Shown one piece after another: positions 6,855-13,691 of a stretch of 16,150 nucleotides of DNA. The notes below the pieces were generated by a model that was not told the origin of the DNA, ran no database searches, and was given only the letters and a program-made list of their open reading frames with translations. The translations under genes were made by a program, and so were the position numbers. Position 1 is the stretch's first letter, and the number at the start of each line of letters is the position of its first letter. The DNA comes from an uncultured Eubacteriales bacterium. GTDB taxonomy: Bacteria > Bacillota > Clostridia > Peptostreptococcales > Anaerovoracaceae. The stretch lies in assembly GCA_905206455.1 (NCBI GenBank), contig CAJLHL010000052.1, positions 1 to 16,150 on the forward strand, read 5' to 3'.

Positions 6855-7676
6855 ATGTATTTTGCGGATTTACATGTGCATACGACAGTATCAGACTGCA
6901 GTGAAGACGTGTCGGTAATTCTGAATATGGCGAAAGAGACCGGGATCACGCATATTGCTTTTACCGATCACGATACGACAAAGATGGCGCCGGAACATAT
7001 ATCCAGGGCAGAAGCGATGGGAATCAGCGCGATTTCCGGCGTCGAGATGTCCGCGTGTGATTATGACAGTGGCATCAGGGCTCACATCTTGGGATATGGC
7101 TATGTCACCACCTCTCATATCGAAAAAATCGGAGCTGAAACACTTCGGAAACGCAATGAAAACTGTCTCAGACAGATGGAGATATTAAGGCAGCTCGGCT
7201 ATACCATTGAAGAGGAAAAGATCAGGGAAATGGCGTCGGGCTGTATTTACAAACAGCATATACTGGCCTATTTGCTGAAGACGGGACAAACTTACGCTAT
7301 ATTCGGCGATGTGTATCAGAAAATTTTTAAAAACGGAGGCCCGTGTGATTTTGATATCGAATATCCGCGGCCTGAGGAGTGCGTGCAGGCCATATGCAGC
7401 GACGGCGGAACCGCGGTTTTGGCTCATCCCGGACAGCAGAATAATTACTATCTCATTCCCCGTCTTGTGGAGTCTGGGCTGAAAGGAATCGAGTACAATC
7501 ATCCTTCCCATGATGAGGCGCAGAGAAAACAGGTGCAGCGGCGGGCGGAAGAATTCGGACTTCTGATGACCGGCGGAAGTGATTTTCATGGAGCCTATGA
7601 AAGGATCAAGAGCAAATTGGGGGCTTATCCCGCGCATGAATCAAGTCGGGCGTTATTTCAGAGAACACGGCCGTAA
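6855..7676 (+). CDS. phnPP: PHP-domain phosphoesterase, probable cyclic phosphate dihydrolase PhnPP
   Basis: This 273-residue protein is a PHP-family metal-dependent phosphoesterase. The visible metal-site motifs are DLHVHT (His7, His9), Asp14, FTDHD (Asp38, His39), GVEMS (Glu63), His76, AHPGQ (His191) and GGSDFHG (Asp243, His245), a complete trinuclear-type set. PHP enzymes beside C-P lyase genes in Eggerthella lenta and Clostridioides difficile were characterised as PhnPP. These hydrolyse 5-phosphoribosyl 1,2-cyclic phosphate through ribose 2,5-bisphosphate to ribose 5-phosphate and phosphate. As last gene of the operon, directly abutting phnL, with no phnP or phnN in the window, this protein fits that role. 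The fold is certain; the substrate is inferred from context. The alternative is a general PHP nucleotide or polynucleotide phosphatase. Confidence 0.83.
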   Translation: MYFADLHVHTTVSDCSEDVSVILNMAKETGITHIAFTDHDTTKMAPEHISRAEAMGISAISGVEMSACDYDSGIRAHILGYGYVTTSHIEKIGAETLRKRNENCLRQMEILRQLGYTIEEEKIREMASGCIYKQHILAYLLKTGQTYAIFGDVYQKIFKNGGPCDFDIEYPRPEECVQAICSDGGTAVLAHPGQQNNYYLIPRLVESGLKGIEYNHPSHDEAQRKQVQRRAEEFGLLMTGGSDFHGAYERIKSKLGAYPAHESSRALFQRTRP

Positions 7677-7691
7677 AATTTATTTTACAAA

Positions 7692-7728
7692 CAGGCGGGC
7701 TGATTTAACGAATATCTAAACTCGCCTG
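7692..7728 (+). terminator. Weak hairpin after phnPP, possible attenuating terminator
   Basis: Arms 7692-7699 (CAGGCGGG) and 7721-7728 (CTCGCCTG) pair over eight positions with one G-U wobble; an inner TTTA/TAAA pairing sits under the loop. No uninterrupted T run follows, only scattered T residues, so termination would be partial. It may mark the end of the C-P lyase transcript. Confidence 0.35.
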
Positions 7729-7737
7729 AAATGCGAT

Positions 7738-7765
7738 TTGATTTTCCAATGGTATTCTTTATAAC
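7738..7765 (+). promoter_or_regulatory. Promoter of the phosphonate importer genes
   Basis: TTGATT (7738-7743), a 16-base spacer and TATAAC (7760-7765) suggest a vegetative promoter starting near 7772. The leader before the lipoprotein gene would be about 97 bases. An inverted repeat AGTGC/GCACT (arms 7768-7772 and 7783-7787) overlaps the start point and may be an operator. Confidence 0.45.
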
Positions 7766-7868
7766 ATAGTGCAGGTGTTCTCGCACTCCGGCCGGGCGAA
7801 TCCGCAAAAGCTTCGGTTCGGAATACCGTGAAATGCAAATTTTTATAGCGATGCAGGAGGTTAAGAAA

Positions 7869-8906
7869 ATGAAAAAAATAGCAGTTTTAGTACTGGTTAT
7901 TGCTTTGGCGGCAGTTTCACTTACCGGATGTGTAAAGAAAGCCGGGAGCGGGGAAAGCGGCGGTGAAGGCGCCGCGGAGGAAGATGTGTTAAACGTATAT
8001 ACCGCGCTGGAAGATGAACAGATCACCGAATATCTGAAGGAGTTCAAAGAAAAATATCCGGACGTGACTGTAAATATCACAAGAGATTCTACCGGAGTCA
8101 TCACCTCGAAACTGCTGGCGGAAAAAGACAATCCGGTGGCCGATGTCGTCTGGGGACTCTCTGCTACGAGTCTTCTGGTTCTTGCGCAGAATGATATGCT
8201 GGAAGCTTATGCGCCGGAAGGAGTTGACCGGATTCTTCCGGAGTTTAAGGATGATGCGGATGTTCCGGAATGGGTAGGAATCGACGCGTGGGAGACCGCG
8301 TTTATCGTCAACAAAGAGGTCTTGCAATCCAAAGGAATTGATACTGTACCGAAATCGTACCAGGATTTGTTGGATCCGAAGTACGAAGGACTCATCGCTA
8401 TGTCAAATCCAGCATCCTCCGGAACGGGTCTGCTGACGGTCAACGGTGTGCTCGCCCTGTACGGAGAGGATGAGGGATGGGAGTATCTCGACCAGCTGGA
8501 CAAAAATGTCGCCGTCTATATGCATTCCGGTTCACAGCCGGCAAAATCTACGGCTGCGGGTGAATACGGCATCGGCGTATCCTTCGGCTACAGATGTATC
8601 AAGTCGGCCGAGGAAGTCGGAAGCGACATCTGTGAGGCAGTCTTCCCGGAAGAAGGCTCCGGATGGGATATGGAGGCAAACGCGCTGATCAAAAAAGACA
8701 GTGTAAAGGAGACATCCAAAAAATTCCTCGACTGGGCTATTTCAGACAATATTATGCAGAAATATGCACAGAATTATCCTATCGTAGCCACCGGAACCGG
8801 CGACAACATACCGGCGGGTTATTCTTCCAATCCGTTGGATCAGCTGATGGACAACATCGATTTTAACAAAGCTGCTAAGGAGAGAGATTCTATTCTGAAG
8901 AAATAG
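7869..8906 (+). CDS. phnS: ABC importer solute-binding lipoprotein, putative 2-aminoethylphosphonate-binding (PhnS-like)
   Basis: The 345-residue protein starts with a lipoprotein signal peptide: charged KK, a hydrophobic core and the lipobox LTGC with Cys21. A low-complexity Gly/Glu linker follows, then an extracellular binding fold of the ferric/AfuA-like cluster (VLNVYTALEDEQITEYLKEF). The ligand-loop segment HSGSQPAKSTAAGEYGIG (from His219) is typical of the putative phosphonate binders. The paired C-terminal tyrosines of true ferric binders are not evident. The ATG at 7869 is chosen over in-frame upstream starts because AGGAGG lies at 7855-7860 and it begins the signal peptide. The following ATPase and permease and the preceding C-P lyase genes point to phosphonate uptake. 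The exact ligand (2-aminoethylphosphonate or another) is inferred. Confidence 0.82.
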   Translation: MKKIAVLVLVIALAAVSLTGCVKKAGSGESGGEGAAEEDVLNVYTALEDEQITEYLKEFKEKYPDVTVNITRDSTGVITSKLLAEKDNPVADVVWGLSATSLLVLAQNDMLEAYAPEGVDRILPEFKDDADVPEWVGIDAWETAFIVNKEVLQSKGIDTVPKSYQDLLDPKYEGLIAMSNPASSGTGLLTVNGVLALYGEDEGWEYLDQLDKNVAVYMHSGSQPAKSTAAGEYGIGVSFGYRCIKSAEEVGSDICEAVFPEEGSGWDMEANALIKKDSVKETSKKFLDWAISDNIMQKYAQNYPIVATGTGDNIPAGYSSNPLDQLMDNIDFNKAAKERDSILKK

Positions 8907-8961
8907 TCTGATCGGTACGACGGCAAGAGCGAAGCGGCGGAAGAATGAGGAGTAAACTCAG

Positions 8962-10020
8962 ATGAGCGTTGGTTTAAGGGTTGAAAATATCAAAAAAGTA
9001 TATGACAAAAATATTGCTCTGAACGGAGTGAGTCTCGATATCAGACCGGGGGAGTTCGTCTGTCTGCTGGGTCCGTCCGGATGCGGAAAATCTTCACTTC
9101 TCCGGATTATAGCGGGACTCGACAGGCCGGATGAAGGCAGTGTCTATATAAACGACAGAAATGTGACGCGGCTTCCTCCGCAAAGAAGAAACTTTGGAAT
9201 CATGTTTCAGTCCTACGCACTGTTTCCGAATCTTACTGCCTTTGAAAATGTAGCTTACGGGCTGAGAAATAAGAAGATAAAGACGAGAGATGCGGACGAG
9301 CGCGTAAATCGTTTGTTTGAAATGATTAAATTGTCAAATGCAAAAAACAAACTGCCGGCGCAGATGTCGGGCGGAGAGCAGCAGAGAGTGGCTCTCGCCC
9401 GCGCTCTCGCTACCGAACCGGATTTTCTCTTATTAGATGAGCCGCTTTCCGCACTGGATGCAAAGGTACGGCTTTCTTTAAGAAAACAGATCTGTGCGAT
9501 TCAAAGAGAGATGGGGCTCACGACGATCATGGTTACTCATGATCAGGAGGAGGCACTGACTATGGCGGATCGGATTGTCGTCATGAACAAGGCTGAGGTT
9601 ATGCAGTGCGGAACGCCGGAGGAGGTTTATCAGACGCCGGAAAATCCGTTTGTGGCTGATTTTATCGGATCGATCAATTTTATCAGTAAAAGAAAGGATC
9701 ATATTTATCAGGCAGATGATGATTCCGGCATCTTCGCAATACGTCCGGAAAAAATTCATCTGAGAAAGCAGCCGGAGGAAAATTCGGTGAGAGGCGTGAT
9801 AGAGGATATCGAATTCAGAGGATCCTTTTACCGGGTCAGTGCAGTCATCAGACATGTTGCCAGGAGAGATACCAGTATCTGTGTGGACGTTCCTTTTATG
9901 CAGGCGAAGAAAATGAAGCTGACCGCAGGAGAGACCGTATATCTGCAGTGGCCTGAGGAAGAGATGCTTTCCTTTCAGACTGTAAAAAAGTTCACAGGTT
10001 CTGATCGGGCGGACGTGTGA
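8962..10020 (+). CDS. phnT: ABC importer ATPase with TOBE domain, putative 2-aminoethylphosphonate uptake (PhnT-like)
   Basis: A 352-residue transport ATPase of the spermidine/iron/phosphonate CUT-like group. It has Walker A GPSGCGKSS (37-45), Q-loop MFQSYALFPNLTAFENVAYG, signature MSGGEQQRVALARAL (135-149), Walker B LLLDEP (Asp159, Glu160) and H-loop VTHDQEEAL (His193). A TOBE-like regulatory domain begins around residue 245, and FAIRPEKIHL is its usual entry motif. It energises import by the neighbouring permease. A GAGGAG site at 8947-8952 precedes the ATG, 55 bases after the binding-protein gene. Its end overlaps a possible GTG start of the permease. The substrate is assigned from gene context only; sequence alone would also allow iron or polyamine uptake. 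Confidence 0.83.
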   Translation: MSVGLRVENIKKVYDKNIALNGVSLDIRPGEFVCLLGPSGCGKSSLLRIIAGLDRPDEGSVYINDRNVTRLPPQRRNFGIMFQSYALFPNLTAFENVAYGLRNKKIKTRDADERVNRLFEMIKLSNAKNKLPAQMSGGEQQRVALARALATEPDFLLLDEPLSALDAKVRLSLRKQICAIQREMGLTTIMVTHDQEEALTMADRIVVMNKAEVMQCGTPEEVYQTPENPFVADFIGSINFISKRKDHIYQADDDSGIFAIRPEKIHLRKQPEENSVRGVIEDIEFRGSFYRVSAVIRHVARRDTSICVDVPFMQAKKMKLTAGETVYLQWPEEEMLSFQTVKKFTGSDRADV

Positions 10021-10042
10021 AAGTTTTGTTCCGATTTAAGAC

Positions 10043-10051
10043 AAGGAAAGG
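10043..10051 (+). promoter_or_regulatory. Ribosome binding site that sets the permease start
   Basis: AAGGAAAGG lies seven bases before the ATG at 10059. The in-frame GTG at 10017, overlapping the phnT stop, lacks a comparable site and would add 14 basic residues before the usual N terminus. Confidence 0.6.
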
Positions 10052-10058
10052 TGCGCTT

Positions 10059-11780
10059 ATGAACAAAATCAAAGAACGGCTGACAGGATATACAGGAGAG
10101 GATTTCGTAAAAGGTATCATGATATATGCGGTGGCTGCGTTTCTCATATGTTTTATGGTACTGCCTCTCGGGACGCTGTTTTCCAAAGCCTTTCAGGACA
10201 GAGAGGGGAATTTTTCCGGATTTTCCCAATTTGCAGAATATTTTCAGAGCGAGACGATGGTTTATTCTGTGGGCAATACATTTTTTGTGGCTATTATGTC
10301 CACATTAGTGTCGGTAACACTGGCGTTTTTTTTCGCCTATTCGCTGAGCAGAAAAAATGTTCCTTTTAAAAGTTTTTTTCGCTATATAGGGATGATTCCC
10401 ATTTTCGCTCCGACGATGCTCCTCGGCATCGCTCTGATCTATCTCTTCGGAAACAAAGGCATTTTTACAGCGATGGGATTTTCGATTCCTCTTTACGGAA
10501 AAACAGGAATCATCATCGCAGAGAGTATTTACTGTTTTCCTGTGGCGACGACTCTTCTCATGGTGGCTTTCTCCTCCGCGGACAATCGTCTTTATGAGGC
10601 GGCGGAAACGATGGGAACGTCTGCGGTGAGAAAAATGTTTACAATTACGATTCCAAATATAAAATATGGCCTGATCAGCGCTGTATTTGTTTCGTTTACA
10701 TACAGCTTTACGGATTTCGGCGCTCCTTCGGTGGTAGGAGGAAATTATAATGTCCTGGCGACAGATGTATATAAACAGGTGGTAGGTCAGCAGAATTTCA
10801 ATATGGGTGCAGTGGTGGGAATCGTACTGTTGTTTCCGGCGGTGCTGTCATTTGCGGTAGACCGCATTACGAGCAGAAAACAGAATTCATCGATCAGTTC
10901 GAAAGCGGTGCCTTATGTAATCAGACCGCACAGGGCGTCAGATATCGCCGCGACGATATTTTGCATCGTCATAACATCCGCGATGCTGTTGTTTTTTTTC
11001 GTCGCATTTTTCGCTTCCGTTATCAGATTGTGGCCGTACGATCTCACTTTTACTCTGTCCAACTACGACTTGACGAAAGCCGCGTCCGGAGAGGGATTCC
11101 AGGCGTTTAAAAATTCCGTGCTGATCTCCGTGATCTCCGCATTTCTCGGAACAGTCGTCTCTTTTGTCGGAGCGTATATGATTGAGACCAACCGAAAGTT
11201 TCAGAAGATCAGAAAGGCGACCTATTTTTTGTCTGTGGCTCCTCTCGCTATTCCGGGAACCGTCGTAGGACTGAGTTTTATCATGTTTTTCAACGCGGGT
11301 GAGTTTTCGATTCCCTTTTTGGACGGGTATGTAATCACTAATCCGTTTCATGGAATCTACGGGACGATATGGATCATCGTGCTCGCAAATATGATACATT
11401 TTTATTCTGTTCCTTTCACCACGGCGACAACGGCTTTGAAGAGGCTCGACAGAGAGTTTGAAACAGTTTCGGAATCTCTTGCGGTTCCGTTTTATAAAAC
11501 GCTTCGAAAAATAACGATTCCTCTGTGTCTGCCGGCGATCTGGGAAATGTTCATCTATTTTTTTGTGAATTCCCTGGTCACCGTATCCGCTGTCGTATTC
11601 CTGTATTCTCCGACAGTAAAAATCGCTGCGGTGGCGATTGTCAATATGGAGGGCGCCGGACAAACTGCGCCGGCAGTGGCTATGTGTATGCTCCTGCTGT
11701 TCATCAATCTGCTTGTGAGACTGGGATATGAAGCGGTAAACAGATTATTGCTGAAAAAGAGGAAACGCTGCTTATCATAG
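10059..11780 (+). CDS. phnU: Double-length ABC importer permease, putative 2-aminoethylphosphonate uptake (PhnU-like)
   Basis: The 573-residue membrane protein is two fused binding-protein-dependent permease halves, each with about six transmembrane segments. The halves meet near residue 290, in a hydrophilic stretch with RKQNSSISSK. Each half has an ATPase-contact EAA-type loop: EAAETMGTSAVRKMFTITIP from residue 180, and the SESLAVPFYKTLRKITIP block with Glu472 in the second half. Fused permeases of this size are typical of the ferric-type and putative phosphonate importers, so it can work without a second permease gene. It completes the binding protein-ATPase-permease set. No gene for a phosphonate-specific PhnE is present. 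The final residues are a basic cytoplasmic tail. Transport function is secure; the ligand is inferred from linkage to C-P lyase. Confidence 0.85.
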   Translation: MNKIKERLTGYTGEDFVKGIMIYAVAAFLICFMVLPLGTLFSKAFQDREGNFSGFSQFAEYFQSETMVYSVGNTFFVAIMSTLVSVTLAFFFAYSLSRKNVPFKSFFRYIGMIPIFAPTMLLGIALIYLFGNKGIFTAMGFSIPLYGKTGIIIAESIYCFPVATTLLMVAFSSADNRLYEAAETMGTSAVRKMFTITIPNIKYGLISAVFVSFTYSFTDFGAPSVVGGNYNVLATDVYKQVVGQQNFNMGAVVGIVLLFPAVLSFAVDRITSRKQNSSISSKAVPYVIRPHRASDIAATIFCIVITSAMLLFFFVAFFASVIRLWPYDLTFTLSNYDLTKAASGEGFQAFKNSVLISVISAFLGTVVSFVGAYMIETNRKFQKIRKATYFLSVAPLAIPGTVVGLSFIMFFNAGEFSIPFLDGYVITNPFHGIYGTIWIIVLANMIHFYSVPFTTATTALKRLDREFETVSESLAVPFYKTLRKITIPLCLPAIWEMFIYFFVNSLVTVSAVVFLYSPTVKIAAVAIVNMEGAGQTAPAVAMCMLLLFINLLVRLGYEAVNRLLLKKRKRCLS

Positions 11781-11828
11781 AAAAAAGGCACGTCTGATAC
11801 TTCCAGGCATGATTTATGTGATCTTATG

Positions 11829-11862
11829 TCGAAAATTGTATTTCGATTTACAGGTATTTTTT
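11829..11862 (+). terminator. Weak terminator-like hairpin after the importer genes
   Basis: A perfect six-base stem TCGAAA/TTTCGA (11829-11834 and 11841-11846) with a six-base loop is followed, after a short gap, by a run of T residues at 11857-11862. The stem is AT-rich and the gap is unusual, so this is only a possible terminator. Confidence 0.3.
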
Positions 11863-12043
11863 GAGCTTTTCCGCGTAAAATTAGATGAAAAGTAAATGCG
11901 GCAGCATTTTAGTTTTCATGATAATCGTTGCTGAAAAAATTCACGTAATCGGAGATTTCGGAATTTTCTTTATGGATCCGCGTCGGGCAGACCGGGTTTC
12001 AGATTGTAAACTTAAAGTAATAAGAGATCTAAAGGAGGTCACA

Positions 12044-12307
12044 ATGGTAGAAGTATTGAAGGTGTCAGGAAAGTCTAATCCCAATTCAGTGGCAGGAGCC
12101 CTGGCGGGTGTTCTGAGAGAAAAAGGCGGAGCGGAAATTCAGGCGATCGGAGCGGGCGCTCTGAATCAGGCGGTAAAGGCGGTAGCCATCGCAAGAGGTT
12201 TTGTGGCGCCGGGAGGAATCGATCTGGTCTGCGTTCCGGCTTTTACGGATATATTTATCGAGGGAGAAGAACGTACCGCGATCAAACTGATTATCGAACC
12301 GAGATAA
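12044..12307 (+). CDS. spoVS: Stage V sporulation protein S (SpoVS)
   Basis: The 87-residue product is almost textbook SpoVS: VSGKSNPNSVAGALAGVL, then GGAEIQAIGAGALNQAVKA, ending in FIEGEERTAIKLIIEPR. SpoVS is a small Alba-like protein needed for progression through late sporulation in Bacillus subtilis, where its loss also affects septation. The ATG at 12044 follows a strong AAAGGAGG site (12031-12038). The open frame extends upstream to 11885, but that region lacks a site and is not conserved-looking. The gene stands alone between the importer and the convergent mscL. I could not pick out a convincing sigma-H or sigma-A promoter upstream. Confidence 0.96.
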   Translation: MVEVLKVSGKSNPNSVAGALAGVLREKGGAEIQAIGAGALNQAVKAVAIARGFVAPGGIDLVCVPAFTDIFIEGEERTAIKLIIEPR

Positions 12308-12330
12308 TCAGACGGTTTCTGCGGGCGGCT

Positions 12331-12370
12331 AAAAAGAAACAAAAGCGAAGGCGTCAAAGCTGCCTCCGCT
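12331..12370 (-). terminator. Rho-independent terminator for mscL, minus strand
   Basis: Arms 12344-12352 and 12362-12370 pair over nine positions with one mismatch around a nine-base loop. Read on the minus strand it is followed by TTTGTTTCTTTTT (12331-12343). It lies about 150 bases beyond the mscL stop; a weaker hairpin (12499-12519) is closer to the gene. Confidence 0.5.
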
Positions 12371-12410
12371 GAAAATAAGAATTCGATAGAAGGTGCTTCG
12401 AAACGAATAG

Positions 12411-12462
12411 GATCCTCTCAATGGAGTTTTCGGCTGCGGCCGTAATCTCGCCTGAGAGGATC
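12411..12462. repeat. Long-spaced perfect inverted repeat between spoVS and mscL
   Basis: GATCCTCTCA (12411-12420) is exactly repeated in inverse as TGAGAGGATC (12453-12462), 32 bases apart. A small CGGC/GCCG hairpin (12431-12434 and 12439-12442) lies inside. No T run follows on either side, so it is not a standard terminator. The role is unknown. Confidence 0.5.
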
Positions 12463-12520
12463 GTATCACTGCGGAGCATTTTCTCGTTTTTGCAGAAAAG
12501 ACGGGAATGCCGGGCGTCTG

Positions 12521-12973
12521 CTACTTTTCGGAATTGGTTGCCTTTTCTTTTAAAATATCCCGGATTTCCGTGAGCATTTGAACTTCAGGAGAGATTTCCG
12601 GCTCTGCGGCGGCTTTTTCTTCCGCTTTGGATTCGTCCTTTTTTCTGCGCAGTCGATTGATCAGTCTGACCATGCAGAAGACGACGAATGCGATGATCAG
12701 GAAATTGACTACCTGCTGTATGAAAGCTCCGTAATTGACGGTAACAGGGTCGGCTCCCGGGATCATTCTGGGCAGTGTGATGCTGAGGTCGGTGAAATTG
12801 ACACCGCCGATAAAGTAACCGATGACAGGGTTAAAGATATTGTCCACCAGTGAAGTTACGATAGCGGTAAAAGCGGAGCCGACGATGACGCCGACCGCCA
12901 TGTCCACGACGTTGCCCCGGGTAATAAATTCCTTAAATTCGGCAGTAAAGCCTTTTTTTCCGTCTTTTTTCAT
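12521..12973 (-). CDS. mscL: Large-conductance mechanosensitive channel MscL
   Basis: The 150-residue protein has the MscL N-terminal amphipathic helix and TM1 (FKEFITRGNVVDMAVGVIVG, then AFTAIVTSLVDNIFNPVIG), a periplasmic loop, TM2 (FIQQVVNFLIIAFVVFCMVRLIN) and a charged cytoplasmic helix. E. coli MscL has 136 residues; the extra length is in the loop and the Glu/Lys/Ala-rich tail. MscL forms a homopentameric pore that opens under membrane tension to release solutes during osmotic downshock. On the minus strand an AGGAG site precedes the ATG by five bases. It is monocistronic, convergent with spoVS and divergent from ylmC, with its own strong promoter. Confidence 0.96.
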   Translation of the reverse strand: MKKDGKKGFTAEFKEFITRGNVVDMAVGVIVGSAFTAIVTSLVDNIFNPVIGYFIGGVNFTDLSITLPRMIPGADPVTVNYGAFIQQVVNFLIIAFVVFCMVRLINRLRRKKDESKAEEKAAAEPEISPEVQMLTEIRDILKEKATNSEK

Positions 12974-13036
12974 TTTTTCTCCTCATGTTTATGCGATAGA
13001 CAGTAAAAATATCTTATGTAAACGATTGCTGTATTC

Positions 13037-13066
13037 AGTATAACAAACCGAAGTTCTATATGTCAA
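13037..13066 (-). promoter_or_regulatory. Strong sigma-A promoter of mscL
   Basis: On the minus strand a perfect TTGACA (13061-13066), an 18-base spacer and TATACT (13037-13042) point toward mscL. The predicted start is near 13030, about 57 bases before the mscL start codon. Confidence 0.75.
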
Positions 13067-13172
13067 TTCGAGGTCCGGGACGAATGATTTGTCCCATTGG
13101 CGCATATGAATAGAAGGAAGCGAATGCGGCGGAACTGGTACGAAAGATAGAGGAATTCAGGGAGGTCTGAGA

Positions 13173-13463
13173 ATGAATACATATGATATCAGAAATAAGG
13201 AAGTCATCAATATTTACGACGGGCGGAGTCTCGGTTTTGTGGAGGATGTAGAGCTGAATCTGGAAAAAGGCACTATCGAGGCCATCATCATACCGGCAGA
13301 GCGGGGCTTTATGGGGCTTTTCCCGCGGGGAGAAGATCTGGTCATCCGCTGGAGGGATATCAAGCGGATCGGCGACGACGTGATTCTGGTGGACTTTTCC
13401 GGTGTGCGGGACGGCCAGTATCTCTATGAGAGCGGCGCGTCCTCCAAAGACCGGTTTGAATAG
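13173..13463 (+). CDS. YlmC/YmxH-family sporulation protein (PRC-barrel domain)
   Basis: The 96-residue protein matches the YlmC/YmxH family: the start RNKEVINIYDGRSLGFVED, then EKGTIEAIIIPAERG and EDLVIRWRDIKRIGDDVILVD. This is a single small PRC-barrel (about residues 3-78) with a short charged tail. Family members occur throughout spore formers and are classed as sporulation proteins, but their biochemical role is not established. PRC-barrels often bind RNA or protein partners. A GGAGGT site at 13161-13166 precedes the ATG. In many Clostridia and Bacilli ylmC lies near sigE-sigG, nrdR and ylmD (pgeF); here nrdR and pgeF follow but sigE and sigG are not in the window. Confidence 0.88.
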   Translation: MNTYDIRNKEVINIYDGRSLGFVEDVELNLEKGTIEAIIIPAERGFMGLFPRGEDLVIRWRDIKRIGDDVILVDFSGVRDGQYLYESGASSKDRFE

Positions 13464-13613
13464 AGGCGCAGCGTTTACAAGGCGACGGTAGCGCGAAAAC
13501 GGACTGACGGCGGGATTGCCTCGCAGCTGATCTGCCTGCAGTTTTGTGTCGATATCTGATATATGCTTTTTTTCGGCAGAAAAAATTTTTTCCGACGAAC
13601 TTTTTGCAGCCGC

Positions 13614-13643
13614 TTGAAAGGGCATTACTATATATAGTATAAT
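13614..13643 (+). promoter_or_regulatory. Promoter of nrdR
   Basis: TTGAAA (13614-13619), an 18-base spacer and a perfect TATAAT (13638-13643) give a predicted start near 13650, about 42 bases before nrdR. Two palindromic elements overlap the spacer and -10 region, so the promoter looks repressible. Confidence 0.7.
13625..13640 (+). promoter_or_regulatory. Candidate NrdR box in the nrdR promoter
   Basis: TTACTATATATAGTAT lies between the -35 and -10 elements. Its core CTATATATAG fits the NrdR-box core CwATATATwG exactly, and 13626-13639 is a perfect 14-base palindrome. A weaker copy, CTATTTACAG at 13671-13680, begins 43 bases downstream of the core and overlaps the ribosome binding site. NrdR boxes usually occur in pairs, so autoregulation is plausible but unproven. 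Confidence 0.5.
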
Positions 13644-13669
13644 TTATCCGAAATTCTCGGAATTATACT
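13636..13669. repeat. Inverted repeat spanning the nrdR -10 element and start site
   Basis: Perfect nine-base arms AGTATAATT (13636-13644) and AATTATACT (13661-13669), with an inner CCGA/TCGG pairing (13648-13651 and 13657-13660). The left arm contains the -10 element and the predicted transcription start lies inside, so it is more likely a DNA operator than an RNA hairpin. Confidence 0.5.
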
Positions 13670-13678
13670 ACTATTTAC

Positions 13679-13684
13679 AGGAGG
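13679..13684 (+). promoter_or_regulatory. Ribosome binding site that sets the nrdR start
   Basis: AGGAGG is seven bases before the ATG at 13692 but only one base before the in-frame ATG at 13686. The second ATG is therefore the likely start. Confidence 0.75.
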
Positions 13685-13691
13685 AATGAGG

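Noticed and set aside
10017..10058. GTG start of the permease overlapping the phnT stop
   Set aside because: The overlap resembles translational coupling, but the ATG at 10059 has a much better ribosome binding site and gives the expected N terminus.
10938..11663. Minus-strand 241-codon frame inside the permease gene
   Set aside because: Its Arg/His/Asp-rich composition is what results from reading a hydrophobic membrane gene backward. The permease motifs are on the plus strand.
11885..12043. N-terminal extension of spoVS
   Set aside because: SpoVS is normally about 86 residues and the AAAGGAGG site sits directly before 12044; the extension looks like non-coding leader.
13077..13120. Possible sigma-E promoter and GGGAC/GTCCC hairpin before the ylmC-type gene
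   Set aside because: CATATGAAT resembles a sigma-E -10 element, but the -35 region is a poor match and spacing is uncertain. The hairpin has only five base pairs.
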